Assembly (NCBI GenBank): GCA_027020785.1
Contig: JALUVI010000153.1
Span: forward strand, 1-37,371
DNA: 37,371 nt
Source: Planctomycetota bacterium
Lineage (GTDB): Bacteria; Planctomycetota; UBA1135
Reading direction: 5' to 3'
The translations under genes and the position numbers were made by a program. The notes under the pieces are model-generated. The model was not told the DNA's origin, made no database searches, and was given only the letters and a program-made list of their open reading frames with translations. How positions within the stretch are numbered: position 1 is the stretch's first letter; the number at the start of each line of letters is the position of its first letter. Of this stretch, positions 10,540 through 18,289 are shown one piece after another.

Positions 10540-12981
10540 CTATTCGGGCAGCGTGCCGAGCCGCAGTCGCGGCGTTCCGACCTCACTCCAACCCTCGCCC
10601 TCGACGACCTCGAGGATCCGGTCCATGGGGAGGCCTTCCAGGACCTCGGGGGGGCCTTCCACCGGCCAGTCGAGCTCGACCCGGAGCAGGCGCTCCGCTC
10701 GGCCCAGGCCGAGTTCCACCTGGAGCGAGTTGCCGCCGAAGGAGGCTCCAGTGCCGGCGATGGCGTGGATCTCGCGCTCGCGGCCGTCCTCGAGGACCAC
10801 GGCCTTCACCCGGGTGCCGACGCCGAAGGAGTTGGACCTCCGGCCGCGCAGGCGCAGGGTCAGCCAGTGGTGGCGGGGGTCGCCCTCGTTGCGGAACAGG
10901 GCGTTGTAGTAGCGACCGTCGAGGTACCAGCCACCGAGCTGGGCGTAGAGGTCCACGTCGCCGTCGTTGTCGACGTCGCCGAAGGCCACGCCGTGCCCCT
11001 TCTGGAAGTGGCCCAGGCCGCTGGCCACGGTGGCGTCGCCGAAGCGTTTCCCGTCCACGTTCCTGAACAGCACGTTCGGGACGATGACCTCGAACGAGGG
11101 GGCGCCGGTGCCGAGGTAGATGTCTTGGAAACCGTCGTTGTCCACGTCGGCGTAGTTGGCGCCCATCACCGGCAGGGTGCGGAGGAGGCCGTACTCCGCG
11201 GTGACCTCACGGAACCCGCCCCGGCCGTCGTTGAGCCAGAAGCGGCAGACCTCCTCGGTGGGCTCCAGGCCGAAGTAGCTCCGCGCCGTGCCCTCGACGC
11301 TGCCGCCGACTCCGCCGAGGGGATAAGGGGCGCAGAACAGGTCGAGCCAGCCGTCGCCGTCCACGTCGAAGAACCAGCTCTGGAAGCTGCGCTGCTTGCG
11401 CGGGTTGTCGGTCTGGAGGTCCACGCCGAGCTCCGGGGCGACGTCCTCGAAGGTACCGTCGCCGCGGTTGCGGTAGAGCCGGTTCGGTTGCCCGAAGTTG
11501 GAGACGTAGAGGTCGAAGTCGCCGTCGTTGTCGTAGTCGCCCCAGCAGACGCCGCGGCTGAATCGGTCGTTGGTGACCCCGGCCTCCTTGGCCACGTCCA
11601 CGAAGGTGCCGTCACCCTGGTTCTGGAACAGTTGCGACGGAGCGAACCGACCGCGGCTCAAGCGTTCGTTGCCCACGTAGAGGTCGAGGTCGCCGTCCTG
11701 GTCGTAGTCGCACCACGCGGCGGCGAGGCAGGGCCAGGCGGGGTCGGCCAGGCCGGCTGCCTCGGTGACGTCCTCGAAGGTGCCGTCGCCGCGGTTGCGG
11801 AGCAGGACGTTGGGGATGCGCCCATCCTCGGCCATCCAGGCGCCGCGGGCCACGAACACGTCCACCCAGCCGTCGCCGTCGTAGTCGCCCTGGACGATGC
11901 TCAACGAGCCGGTCACCTGGTCGACCCCGCTGCGGTGCGACCAGTCGCTGAAGGTGCCGTCGCCGTCGTTGTGGTAGTACACCATCGGCACCTCCTGGTG
12001 GAGGCAGCTCGCCATCAGGTCGAGGAAGCCGTCGTTGTCGAAGTCCTCCACGATGGCGCCGCCGGAGATGCTCAAGTGGTCCACGCCGAGTTCCTGGCCC
12101 ACGTTGACGAAGACCGGCGCCCGCTCGACCGGTTTCCAGGCCGACTCGGGCAGGAGCCAGCGTTCGGGCACCCCCTCGGGGAACGTCCCGGCCACCATGT
12201 GGGCGACGTTCAGCAGCCATGCCGCTCCGACCTGGCCCGGGTCGAGGTCGAGGATCCGCGACAGGAAGTCCTGTGCCGTGCGGGCGTCGATCGGGTTGGC
12301 CCAGATGCCGGTGCCCCGCAGCGGGTAGATGCAGCTCAGGGGGTTGTACTGGTCGATGCAGAACTCGGCCTCGCCCCGGCGCAGGTTGGCGACCGCGAGC
12401 CAGCGCCAGGTCGAGGTCAGGTACTTCTGGTAGAGCTCCTCGGGCACCTCGTCCCGATGGGCTTGGAGGTTGTCGAGCGCCGCCTGGAACTGGGACAGCG
12501 CCTTGCGGTACTCGCCGATCCGCAGGAAGTAGTCGCCGAGCCGGAGGTGGACGAAGTAGGCTTGGCGCGCCACCGAGGGCCTCCCTTCCAGGCGCTCGGC
12601 GAAGGCCTCGGCCCAGGCCAGGTACTCGGGTGGCGCGGTGTACTGTGGTGACCCGTTGCGCCAGAAGGCGAGGCGCCGGATGGACGACAGCCCGACCTCG
12701 GCCTCGGCGCGCGGCCAGGACCAGGCCGAGGCGACCACTGCGAGGGCGACGGCCAGGAGACCGAAGCGGCGCGAGCGCAGCCGCGGCGCCAGCGTCGTCA
12801 GGATCGCGGCGATCCCGAGGACGACCAGCCCGGATTGGGCGGCGACGAAGACGGCGGCGGGCCCGACGTCGAAGGGGATCTCGCGGGAGAGGCCGATGCG
12901 TTCGGCCAGGGCCTCGAAGGGGAGGAGGCCGACGGCGACGAGGAGGAAGCCGAGGCCGCCCAGGGCGAGGGGGCGCAACAT
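10540..12981 (-). CDS. CRTAC1-family FG-GAP/VCBS repeat protein with ASPIC/UnbV C-terminal domain
   Basis: An 813-residue protein. Three hydrophobic helices at the N-terminus (about residues 4-22, 42-66 and 73-90) anchor it in the membrane. Residues about 110-200 look like TPR-type helices. From about 285 to 690 there are seven calcium-binding loops of the form DxDxDGxxD (for example DYDNDGDFD, DVDGDGWLD, DVDNDGDVD), marking a seven-bladed FG-GAP beta-propeller. The C-terminus (about 700-790) is an ASPIC/UnbV domain (NSFGVGTRVKAVV, then IHAIAGTGASFGGNSLQVELGLG). Such proteins are abundant in planctomycetes and are probably extracytoplasmic adhesion or binding proteins; the ligand is unknown. 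A TAGAAT hexamer 9 nt before the ATG suggests a very short or absent leader. The gene is divergent from the AI-2E permease, 41 nt away. Confidence 0.88.
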   Translation of the reverse strand: MLRPLALGGLGFLLVAVGLLPFEALAERIGLSREIPFDVGPAAVFVAAQSGLVVLGIAAILTTLAPRLRSRRFGLLAVALAVVASAWSWPRAEAEVGLSSIRRLAFWRNGSPQYTAPPEYLAWAEAFAERLEGRPSVARQAYFVHLRLGDYFLRIGEYRKALSQFQAALDNLQAHRDEVPEELYQKYLTSTWRWLAVANLRRGEAEFCIDQYNPLSCIYPLRGTGIWANPIDARTAQDFLSRILDLDPGQVGAAWLLNVAHMVAGTFPEGVPERWLLPESAWKPVERAPVFVNVGQELGVDHLSISGGAIVEDFDNDGFLDLMASCLHQEVPMVYYHNDGDGTFSDWSHRSGVDQVTGSLSIVQGDYDGDGWVDVFVARGAWMAEDGRIPNVLLRNRGDGTFEDVTEAAGLADPAWPCLAAAWCDYDQDGDLDLYVGNERLSRGRFAPSQLFQNQGDGTFVDVAKEAGVTNDRFSRGVCWGDYDNDGDFDLYVSNFGQPNRLYRNRGDGTFEDVAPELGVDLQTDNPRKQRSFQSWFFDVDGDGWLDLFCAPYPLGGVGGSVEGTARSYFGLEPTEEVCRFWLNDGRGGFREVTAEYGLLRTLPVMGANYADVDNDGFQDIYLGTGAPSFEVIVPNVLFRNVDGKRFGDATVASGLGHFQKGHGVAFGDVDNDGDVDLYAQLGGWYLDGRYYNALFRNEGDPRHHWLTLRLRGRRSNSFGVGTRVKAVVLEDGREREIHAIAGTGASFGGNSLQVELGLGRAERLLRVELDWPVEGPPEVLEGLPMDRILEVVEGEGWSEVGTPRLRLGTLPE

Positions 12982-12984
12982 GGG

Positions 12985-13001
12985 GCGGCTATTCTAGCCG
13001 C
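12985..13001. promoter_or_regulatory. Palindromic divergent promoter core
   Basis: GCGGCTA-TTC-TAGCCGC is a perfect inverted repeat with 7-nt arms and a 3-nt spacer in the 41-nt gap between two divergent genes. It holds a -10-like TATTCT on the plus strand (12990-12995, 27 nt before the ATG at 13023) and a -10-like TAGAAT on the minus strand (12996-12991, 9 nt before the ATG at 12981). It could be a symmetric bidirectional -10 region, an operator, or both. Confidence 0.4.
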
Positions 13002-13022
13002 GGCCCCGACCGCCCTCCCCCG

Positions 13023-14177
13023 ATGGACCCCGTCGCCCGCCACCTCCGCACCTCGGTCTTCCTCCTGGGCCTCATCGCGACGGTCCTGTTCGGTTGGGTG
13101 CTCCACGTCGGCGCGGGCATCCTGCAGCCCCTCGTCATCGCCCTGCTGTTGGCCAACACCCTGGCGCCGGTGGTGCGCACCCTGTCGCGGTGGCACGTGC
13201 CGCCGGCATTGACCGTGGTCGCCTTGGTGGTGCTCCTCTTCATCGGGCTGGCTCAGGCCGGTCTCCTCCTCCAGGCCAACGTGGCGCAGTTCCTCGGCGC
13301 CGCGCCCTCGGAGGCGCACTCGATCGATCCCTTGAGCCCGGAGCAGGTCGAGCGTTCCAGCGAGTTCGGATGGAGCGCCATCGTCGAGAACGTCCGCCAG
13401 CGGCTCGAAGCCTCGTCCACCCCCAAGCCGGTGGTCGGGATGATCACCGACTCGCTCGAGGGCGTGGATCCGGCGACCCTGGCGCGGGGCGGCATCTCGA
13501 GCGGCATCGACTTCACTCGGGTCCTGGTGATCGTGATGATCTACATGATCTTCATGTTCGCCGAGGCGCGCATCTTCCGGCGCAAGATCCTCGCCATTGC
13601 CGGCACCCGCCGTGACTCGGCGGAGGAGACCCTGCGCCACCTCTCGCTCGGCATCCAGCGCTACCTCTCGGTGAAGACGGTGATCTCGTTGCTCACCGGC
13701 ACGCTGTGCTACCTGCTACTGGTCGCCTGTCAGGTGCCCTATGCGCTGCTCCTCGCCTTCGGCACCTTCCTGCTCAACTACATCCCGACGTTCGGCAGCA
13801 TCGTCGCCGGCATCTTCGCCAGTCTGATCGCGCTTGCCGCGACTGGGTCGTGGGAGGTCACGGCGATCGTGGCGACCGGCTACGTCGCCGTCAACCTCGT
13901 CCTCGGCAGCTATCTCGAGCCGAAGATCCTCGGCCGCGAACTGAACCTCTCTCCACTGGTGATCATCGTCTCGGTGGTGGTCTGGGGCGGGGTCTGGGGC
14001 ATCGTCGGCGCCTTCCTGGCGGTCCCGCTGACCAACGCCCTGCAGATCGTCCTGTGGAACTTCGAGCGCACGCGACCGATCGCGATCATGCTCTCCAGCG
14101 GGCGCACCATCGGGGAAGGGGGCGACACAGGGGGAGCCACCGTCGCCTCGGTCCCTTCGCCGGCTTCGGGAGAGTGA
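13023..14177 (+). CDS. AI-2E family transporter (PerM/TqsA-like permease)
   Basis: A 384-residue polytopic membrane protein of the PF01594 family. Predicted helices cluster at the N-terminus (about residues 13-90, including LQPLVIALLLANTLAPVV), near 160-180 and in the C-terminal block (about 215-350). That block contains the family sequence LNYIPTFGSIVAGIFASLIAL and the region SYLEPKILGRELNLSPLVII, which is diagnostic. Family members export autoinducer-2, other small solutes or ions; the substrate here cannot be told. The start is the ATG nearest the family's N-terminus. The polar segment at about 100-155 is the family's extracytoplasmic domain. The stop codon is 1 nt from the convergent gene's stop, leaving no room for a separate terminator. 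Confidence 0.92.
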   Translation: MDPVARHLRTSVFLLGLIATVLFGWVLHVGAGILQPLVIALLLANTLAPVVRTLSRWHVPPALTVVALVVLLFIGLAQAGLLLQANVAQFLGAAPSEAHSIDPLSPEQVERSSEFGWSAIVENVRQRLEASSTPKPVVGMITDSLEGVDPATLARGGISSGIDFTRVLVIVMIYMIFMFAEARIFRRKILAIAGTRRDSAEETLRHLSLGIQRYLSVKTVISLLTGTLCYLLLVACQVPYALLLAFGTFLLNYIPTFGSIVAGIFASLIALAATGSWEVTAIVATGYVAVNLVLGSYLEPKILGRELNLSPLVIIVSVVVWGGVWGIVGAFLAVPLTNALQIVLWNFERTRPIAIMLSSGRTIGEGGDTGGATVASVPSPASGE

Positions 14178-14178
14178 G

Positions 14179-15084
14179 TCATCCTGCGGCGAGGCCGGCC
14201 GTCTCCAGGGCGACGCGGATCGGCAGCGCCAGGTTGTCGGCCGCCAGCCAGAGACGGAACCTGCTGTCGCCGAGCGGGCGGAGGCGCGCGACGAGGACCT
14301 CTTCGCGATCCCGGACCCCCGCTACGTCCCAGGCTTCGGGGCGGCTCGCGCAGCGCAGGCGGGGCGATGCTGCGAGGGCTGCGGCGAGGTCTTCGACCGG
14401 CGCCGGGGCCGCGGTCTCCACGACGAGGTCGGCGGCGTGCCCGACCTCGTGTGCGCAGCGTACGGCGGTGAAGTGGCCGACGAGCTCGGGCAGGCCGAGG
14501 ACCCGGCGCAGCTCGGCGGTCAACGCCCGTTCCTGGCCCCAGTCTCCGGTGCTCGGGTCGGGGGCCTCGCCGCAGGCCGGCGTGGCAGTGAGGCCGGCGG
14601 CCCGAGCCGCGGCCATGCCGCGCCGCCCGAGGCCACTTGCCGCCTGCAGCGTCGTGGCGAGGACGCGTTCCGGCGTGGCGACGGCTCGGATCGCGTCGAG
14701 CACGAAGGCGATGGGCGTCACCATGCAATCCGGGGTGGCGACGCGCCGGGCCCCGCGCGGCGCCGGGGCGACGCCGGGCAGCACCAGGGGCACCTCCGGG
14801 CGGAGACGGGCGGCATCGGACAGGTCCACGATGCGGGTGGTCTGCGGCGCTGCGTTGGCGAGCTCGTCGGCCGCGGCCGCCGGCACCGCCAGGAACAGGA
14901 GGTCCAGGTCGGTGAGGTCCGCGGCGGTGCGCCCGATGCGCCGCACCTCGGTTCGTCCCCGTTCCGCCAGCCGTGCAGTCAGCCGCCGGCCGAGCAGGCC
15001 GCCGGCGCCGGCCACGCCGCAACGCAGGGGGAGGGAGGCCGCGCCCACGAGCCCATCCTCGCGGAACGCCCACTTCCCGTCCAT
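14179..15084 (-). CDS. Aspartate-semialdehyde dehydrogenase-like (Asd/ArgC fold) protein
   Basis: A 301-residue protein, shorter than most aspartate-semialdehyde dehydrogenases (about 330-370). An N-terminal Rossmann domain shows the dinucleotide loop GVAGAGGLLGRRL (residues 23-35). The second domain keeps the catalytic elements of the family: nucleophile Cys120 (ATPDCMVTP replacing the usual NPNC), Gln147 in TTLQAASGLGRRGM, and an Arg209/His216 pair (RCAHEVGH) with the same 7-residue spacing as in Asd. The Gln and the SGxGxxGM block favour Asd over N-acetyl-glutamyl-phosphate reductase (ArgC). The reaction would be NADP-dependent reduction of aspartyl phosphate to the semialdehyde, but the sequence is divergent and another acyl phosphate is possible. 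It stands alone, convergent with the permease and divergent from nagB. Confidence 0.7.
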   Translation of the reverse strand: MDGKWAFREDGLVGAASLPLRCGVAGAGGLLGRRLTARLAERGRTEVRRIGRTAADLTDLDLLFLAVPAAAADELANAAPQTTRIVDLSDAARLRPEVPLVLPGVAPAPRGARRVATPDCMVTPIAFVLDAIRAVATPERVLATTLQAASGLGRRGMAAARAAGLTATPACGEAPDPSTGDWGQERALTAELRRVLGLPELVGHFTAVRCAHEVGHAADLVVETAAPAPVEDLAAALAASPRLRCASRPEAWDVAGVRDREEVLVARLRPLGDSRFRLWLAADNLALPIRVALETAGLAAG

Positions 15085-15091
15085 CCTGCCT

Positions 15092-15097
15092 TAGACT
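15092..15097 (+). promoter_or_regulatory. Candidate -10 element (TAGACT) for the nagB-htpX run
   Basis: TAGACT ends 7 nt before the ATG at 15105 and only 1 nt before an alternative ATG at 15099. If it is used, transcription would start at or next to the second ATG, giving a leaderless nagB message and ruling out the first ATG for that transcript. Confidence 0.4.
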
Positions 15098-15104
15098 CAT
15101 GGGG

Positions 15105-15857
15105 ATGCTGGCCATCCACCCCGACGCACCGACCGCTGCGGCGCGACTCGCCGACGCGCTCGAGGCCGAGCTGCGGGGAGCGGAACGCCGACGCGGCCGG
15201 GTGGTCTGGGCGTTGCCGACGGGGCGGACCGTGTTGCCGCTCTACGAGGAGCTCCTGCGCCGCCATCGCGAAGAGGGCCTCTCCTTCGCGCGCGCCGTCG
15301 TGTTCCACCTCGACGAATTGTGGCCGACACCCCCGGGCGGCGGGTTCGGCGCCTTCCTCCGCGAGCGACTGCTCGGAGGTGCCGACTTCCGCGAAGAGAA
15401 CCTCCACTTCCTCGAGGGCGCGGCCGACGAGGCTGCGTGTCAGGCCGTGTGTTCTGAGTACGAAGCCAGGATCCGTTCCGTCGGTGGGCTCGGCCACGTC
15501 GTCCTCGGCATCGGCATCAACGGGCACCTCGCCTACAACGAGCCCGGTTCGTCGCCCGACTCGAGGACCCGACTGGTGCGCCTGCTGCCGAGCAGTCGGC
15601 TCGCGGCCGGAGCCATGGACCCGGCGTGGCAGGACGTCCGCCATGCCCTGACGTTGGGGCTGGGCACCATCCTGGCGGCGCGTCGGGTGTCGGTGCTGGC
15701 CACCGGCGAGGCCAAGGCCGCCGTGGTCGCCGCCGCGCTGCAGTCACGTCCGTACGCGGACCTCCCGGCGAGCTGGCTGCAGCGGCACCCTGCGGTGACG
15801 TGGTACCTCGACGAAGCCGCCGCCGCCGTGGTCGCTTCGCGGCCCGTTTCGCGATGA
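15105..15857 (+). CDS. nagB: Glucosamine-6-phosphate deaminase (NagB family)
   Basis: A 250-residue protein of the NagB/6-phosphogluconolactonase fold; it would convert glucosamine-6-phosphate to fructose-6-phosphate plus ammonia in the cytoplasm. Motifs visible are the phosphate loop ALPTGRTVLPLYEEL, the catalytic Asp in VVFHLDELWP, the signature GIGINGHLAYNEPGS carrying the ring-opening His and Glu, and a Lys in ATGEAKAAVV. The Asn in INGH, where E. coli has Asp, is normal for Bacillus-type enzymes. I chose the ATG at 15105 because a -10-like hexamer sits 7 nt upstream; an ATG at 15099 would add two residues. There is no clear ribosome-binding site. The stop overlaps the ATG of the zinc-ribbon gene (ATGA). 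Lactonase-like relatives are a less likely alternative because of the GHLAYNEP sequence. Confidence 0.85.
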   Translation: MLAIHPDAPTAAARLADALEAELRGAERRRGRVVWALPTGRTVLPLYEELLRRHREEGLSFARAVVFHLDELWPTPPGGGFGAFLRERLLGGADFREENLHFLEGAADEAACQAVCSEYEARIRSVGGLGHVVLGIGINGHLAYNEPGSSPDSRTRLVRLLPSSRLAAGAMDPAWQDVRHALTLGLGTILAARRVSVLATGEAKAAVVAAALQSRPYADLPASWLQRHPAVTWYLDEAAAAVVASRPVSR

Positions 15858-16252
15858 TTCCCTGCCCGGAGTGTCGAGGCCCACTGGCGGCCGTCGAACA
15901 TCGGGGGGTCGAGCTGGACGTCTGCCCCGCGGGGCACGGACGTTGGTGGGACCGGGACGAGCTGCGGATGTTGGTGGAGCGGAGCGGTGGAGATGCGCTG
16001 GCAGGCCTGGAGGCGGAACTCGCCGCTCTGCCCGCTTCCAGAACGGGGCGTCCCTGTCCGCGGTGCGACCGTCCGATGGAGCTGGTGCGCCCGGAGGCGA
16101 ACGACGCACCCTGGCTGGACCGTTGCCCGGCGGGTCATGGCCTGTGGTTCGACCCCGGCGAGCTCGCTGCCCTGCTCGCCGCGCGATTGGACGGTGACGC
16201 CCTCGTGTCGGTCCGCGACTACCTCGCCGACTTCCTGGAACCCGCCCCCTGA
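15854..16252 (+). CDS. Small protein with two TFIIB-type zinc ribbons
   Basis: A 132-residue protein made of two tandem zf-TFIIB-like units: CPECRGPLAAVEHRGVELDV followed by CPAGHGRWWDRDEL, and CPRCDRPMEL followed by LDRCPAGHGLWFDPGEL. Each unit has a CxxC knuckle, a Cys-Pro-x-Gly-His knuckle and the family's W-F/W-D-x-x-E-L helix start. Such proteins are thought to bind zinc and have no assigned reaction. Its ATG overlaps the nagB stop (ATGA), and the next gene (lemA) begins 4 nt after its own stop, so it is probably co-expressed with lemA and the HtpX-like protease. The protease also carries a C-terminal zinc ribbon, which may hint at a shared partner. Function unknown. Confidence 0.8.
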   Translation: MIPCPECRGPLAAVEHRGVELDVCPAGHGRWWDRDELRMLVERSGGDALAGLEAELAALPASRTGRPCPRCDRPMELVRPEANDAPWLDRCPAGHGLWFDPGELAALLAARLDGDALVSVRDYLADFLEPAP

Positions 16253-16256
16253 TTCC

Positions 16257-16847
16257 GTGTCCCCACCCCTGCTGGTCGCCCTCGTCCTCGCCGTCCTCTT
16301 CGTGTGGGGCGTCTTCCTGTGGAACCGTCTGGTGCGGTCGCGCAACGACGTACGCAACGCCTGGTCGCAGATCGACGTCCAGCTGGCCCGCCGCCACGAC
16401 CTCGTGCCCAACCTGGTCGAGGTGGTCAAGGGCTACGCCAGGCACGAGGCCGACCTCTTGCGTGAGGTCGCCGAGGCGCGGAGTCGAGCCGTTCGCCTGG
16501 CCTCGCGCGGAGCCGATGCAGCCGGCGAGCTGGGCGAGGCCGAGACCACCCTCGGCCTCGCCATCTCGCGCCTGCTCGGCATCGCCGAGGCCTATCCCGA
16601 GCTCAAGGCGAGCCGGAACTTCCTGGCGTTGCAGGAGGAGCTGGCGAGCACCGAGAACCGGATCGCGTTCGCGCGACAGGCCTACAACGATGCGGTGGCA
16701 CGATACATGACGCTGCGGGAGAGCTTTCCCGACCGGCTGCTGGCCGGCGGCTTCGAGCCTTATCCGTACTTCACCATGAAGGACGAGGCCGCGCGCCGTA
16801 CGCCGGACGTCACGCTCGACGACCTCGCCGGACGGTCCGCGGTCTGA
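16257..16847 (+). CDS. lemA: LemA family protein
   Basis: A 196-residue protein starting at GTG (16257), with an N-terminal transmembrane segment (residues about 4-22) followed directly by the family signature NRLVRSRNDVRNAWSQIDVQ and RRHDLVPNLVEVVKGYARHE. The rest is predicted long helices (coiled-coil-like bundle), ending with RIAFARQAYNDAVARYMT, again typical. LemA proteins have an unresolved role in the envelope; they are often encoded beside an HtpX-type membrane protease, as here (12-nt gap downstream). No upstream in-frame start gives a better N-terminus, and the GTG lies 4 nt after the previous stop. Confidence 0.92.
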   Translation: MSPPLLVALVLAVLFVWGVFLWNRLVRSRNDVRNAWSQIDVQLARRHDLVPNLVEVVKGYARHEADLLREVAEARSRAVRLASRGADAAGELGEAETTLGLAISRLLGIAEAYPELKASRNFLALQEELASTENRIAFARQAYNDAVARYMTLRESFPDRLLAGGFEPYPYFTMKDEAARRTPDVTLDDLAGRSAV

Positions 16848-16859
16848 CCGTTTCGTCCC

Positions 16860-18149
16860 ATGTGGGAACAGATTCGATCCAACCGGACCCGCAGCTTCCT
16901 GGTCGTCACCGGGATGGCGGTCCTGCTCGGAGTGGTCGGCGCCGCGCTCGGGCTGCTGTTCGGCGGCGAGGGCGGCACGTGGATCGGTGTAGCCGCTGCA
17001 CTGGCCGTCTGGCTCGCCCTCTGGGCGACCTCGGTCTCGCGCGGCGACGACCTGATGCTGCGCATCGCCGGCGCCCAGGAAGTGAGCCGGTCGGACTTCC
17101 CCATGCTGCACAACGTGGTCGAGGAGATGGCGATCGCGGCCGCGCTGCCCGTCAAGCCCCGGGTGTTCGTGATCGAGGACGATGCGCCGAACGCCTTCGC
17201 CACCGGTCTGCGGCCGGACAAGGCCGCGGTCACGGTGACCACGGGTCTCCTCCGTCGGTTGGATCGCGACGAGCTCCAGGGCGTGGTCGCGCACGAGATC
17301 GGGCACGTGCGCAACCGTGACGTCGCCCTGATGGTGACCGCCGGCGTCATGCTCGGTTCGGTCGCCCTGCTGGCGGCGGTGGGGAGGCGCGCCTTGTGGT
17401 GGGGCGGGGGAAGGGTGCGCTCCCGCTCCGGCGGCGACGGGGCGCCGCAGGCCGCCGCCGTCGCCCTGGCCCTGCTGGTGGTCGTCCTGGCGCCGATCTT
17501 CGCCCAGCTCCTCTACTTCGCCTTGTCGAGGCGACGGGAGTACCTCGCCGACGCCTGCGGGGCCGCCTACACGCGCTATCCGGAGGGTCTGGCCCGCGCC
17601 CTCGAGAAGATCTCCGGCGTCCGAGTGCCTGCGCGCTCCGTGGACCCCGTGACCGCCCCCATGTACATCGTGCCGCCGCTGCCGCCGGGGGCGATGGCCG
17701 CCCGCGGCGCCCGCCGTCCGGCCTGGTTCTCGACCCACCCCCCGGTGGAGGAGCGCGTCCGCATCCTGCGCAGCATGGCGGGAGCCGGCATCGCCGACTA
17801 CGCCGCCGCCTTCGAGCGGGTGCGGGGCCGGCGCCTGGTGCGCCACGCCGAGGCCCCGGGCCCGGGGCTGCCGGCCCACGCCTCCGCCGTGGCCCCTGCG
17901 GCCGCGCCTCCTGGAGCCCCCGGTCCGGCCGAACGGGCCCGCGCCGCGAGCGATGCCCTCCTCAGGGCCCGTGGCTACCGCTTGGTCCAGTGCCCGGCCT
18001 GCGGGGCGGTGAACAAGCTGCCGCCCCCGCTCGCCGGGACCGTGGTCCACTGCCTGCGCTGCGGCGAGCGGCTGCCGGGGGGGCATGGCGGCCCCGGCTC
18101 GGAAACTGGGTGCGAAGATTGTTCTACTCCTCCTCGCCATTCCGTGTAA
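16860..18149 (+). CDS. HtpX-like M48 family membrane metalloprotease with C-terminal zinc ribbon
   Basis: A 429-residue zinc protease. Two N-terminal membrane helices (about residues 13-34 and 40-58) precede the M48 domain: HEIGH at 145-149 supplies two zinc ligands and the catalytic Glu, and Glu227 in REYLAD is the third ligand. A further pair of hydrophobic segments (about 155-178 and 197-221) lies between them. STHPPVEERVRILR (about 291-304) is typical of HtpX. HtpX enzymes degrade damaged membrane proteins. The protein is about 130 residues longer than typical HtpX; the tail is Ala/Pro-rich (331-365) and ends in a zinc-ribbon-like pair, CPAC (378-381) and CLRC (398-401), plus CEDC at 418-421. 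The 12-nt gap after lemA supports an operon. Small hairpins follow the TAA stop (GCGGC/GCCGC 18171-18186; CCGGG/CCCGG 18187-18200), possibly a weak terminator. Confidence 0.88.
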   Translation: MWEQIRSNRTRSFLVVTGMAVLLGVVGAALGLLFGGEGGTWIGVAAALAVWLALWATSVSRGDDLMLRIAGAQEVSRSDFPMLHNVVEEMAIAAALPVKPRVFVIEDDAPNAFATGLRPDKAAVTVTTGLLRRLDRDELQGVVAHEIGHVRNRDVALMVTAGVMLGSVALLAAVGRRALWWGGGRVRSRSGGDGAPQAAAVALALLVVVLAPIFAQLLYFALSRRREYLADACGAAYTRYPEGLARALEKISGVRVPARSVDPVTAPMYIVPPLPPGAMAARGARRPAWFSTHPPVEERVRILRSMAGAGIADYAAAFERVRGRRLVRHAEAPGPGLPAHASAVAPAAAPPGAPGPAERARAASDALLRARGYRLVQCPACGAVNKLPPPLAGTVVHCLRCGERLPGGHGGPGSETGCEDCSTPPRHSV

Positions 18150-18277
18150 GACATTGACTGGCAGGAGGTTGCGGCGTTTTTGCCGCCCGGGCGAGCCCGG
18201 CTCCGTTCCCGGCCTCATGCCCCCCGGTGCGGGGGACTTGAGTCGAATCCAGCACATCCTGGACACCCAGTTTCCGC

Positions 18278-18283
18278 TATACT
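18278..18283 (+). promoter_or_regulatory. Candidate trp promoter -10 element (TATACT)
   Basis: TATACT, preceded by CCGC, is the best -10 match in the window. It lies 6 nt before the GTG of the trp leader peptide (18290), so the leader transcript may begin at the start codon. No good -35 hexamer is seen at the usual spacing, and no operator palindrome is obvious. Confidence 0.5.
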
Positions 18284-18289
18284 TCGCTC

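Noticed and set aside
10540-12981. Repeated GTCGCCGTCGTTGTCG-like DNA as a repeat element or CRISPR
   Set aside because: It is the coding sequence of the DxDxDG calcium loops of the FG-GAP repeats, irregularly spaced and diverged.
15519-15563. Asn in GIGINGH of NagB as a lost catalytic Asp
   Set aside because: Bacillus-type NagB enzymes naturally have Asn at this position.
18171-18200. Hairpins after the htpX-like gene as a definite terminator or as part of the trp attenuator
   Set aside because: Stems are only 5 bp, the T run lies in a loop, and they lie upstream of the presumed trp promoter; mentioned only with the protease gene.
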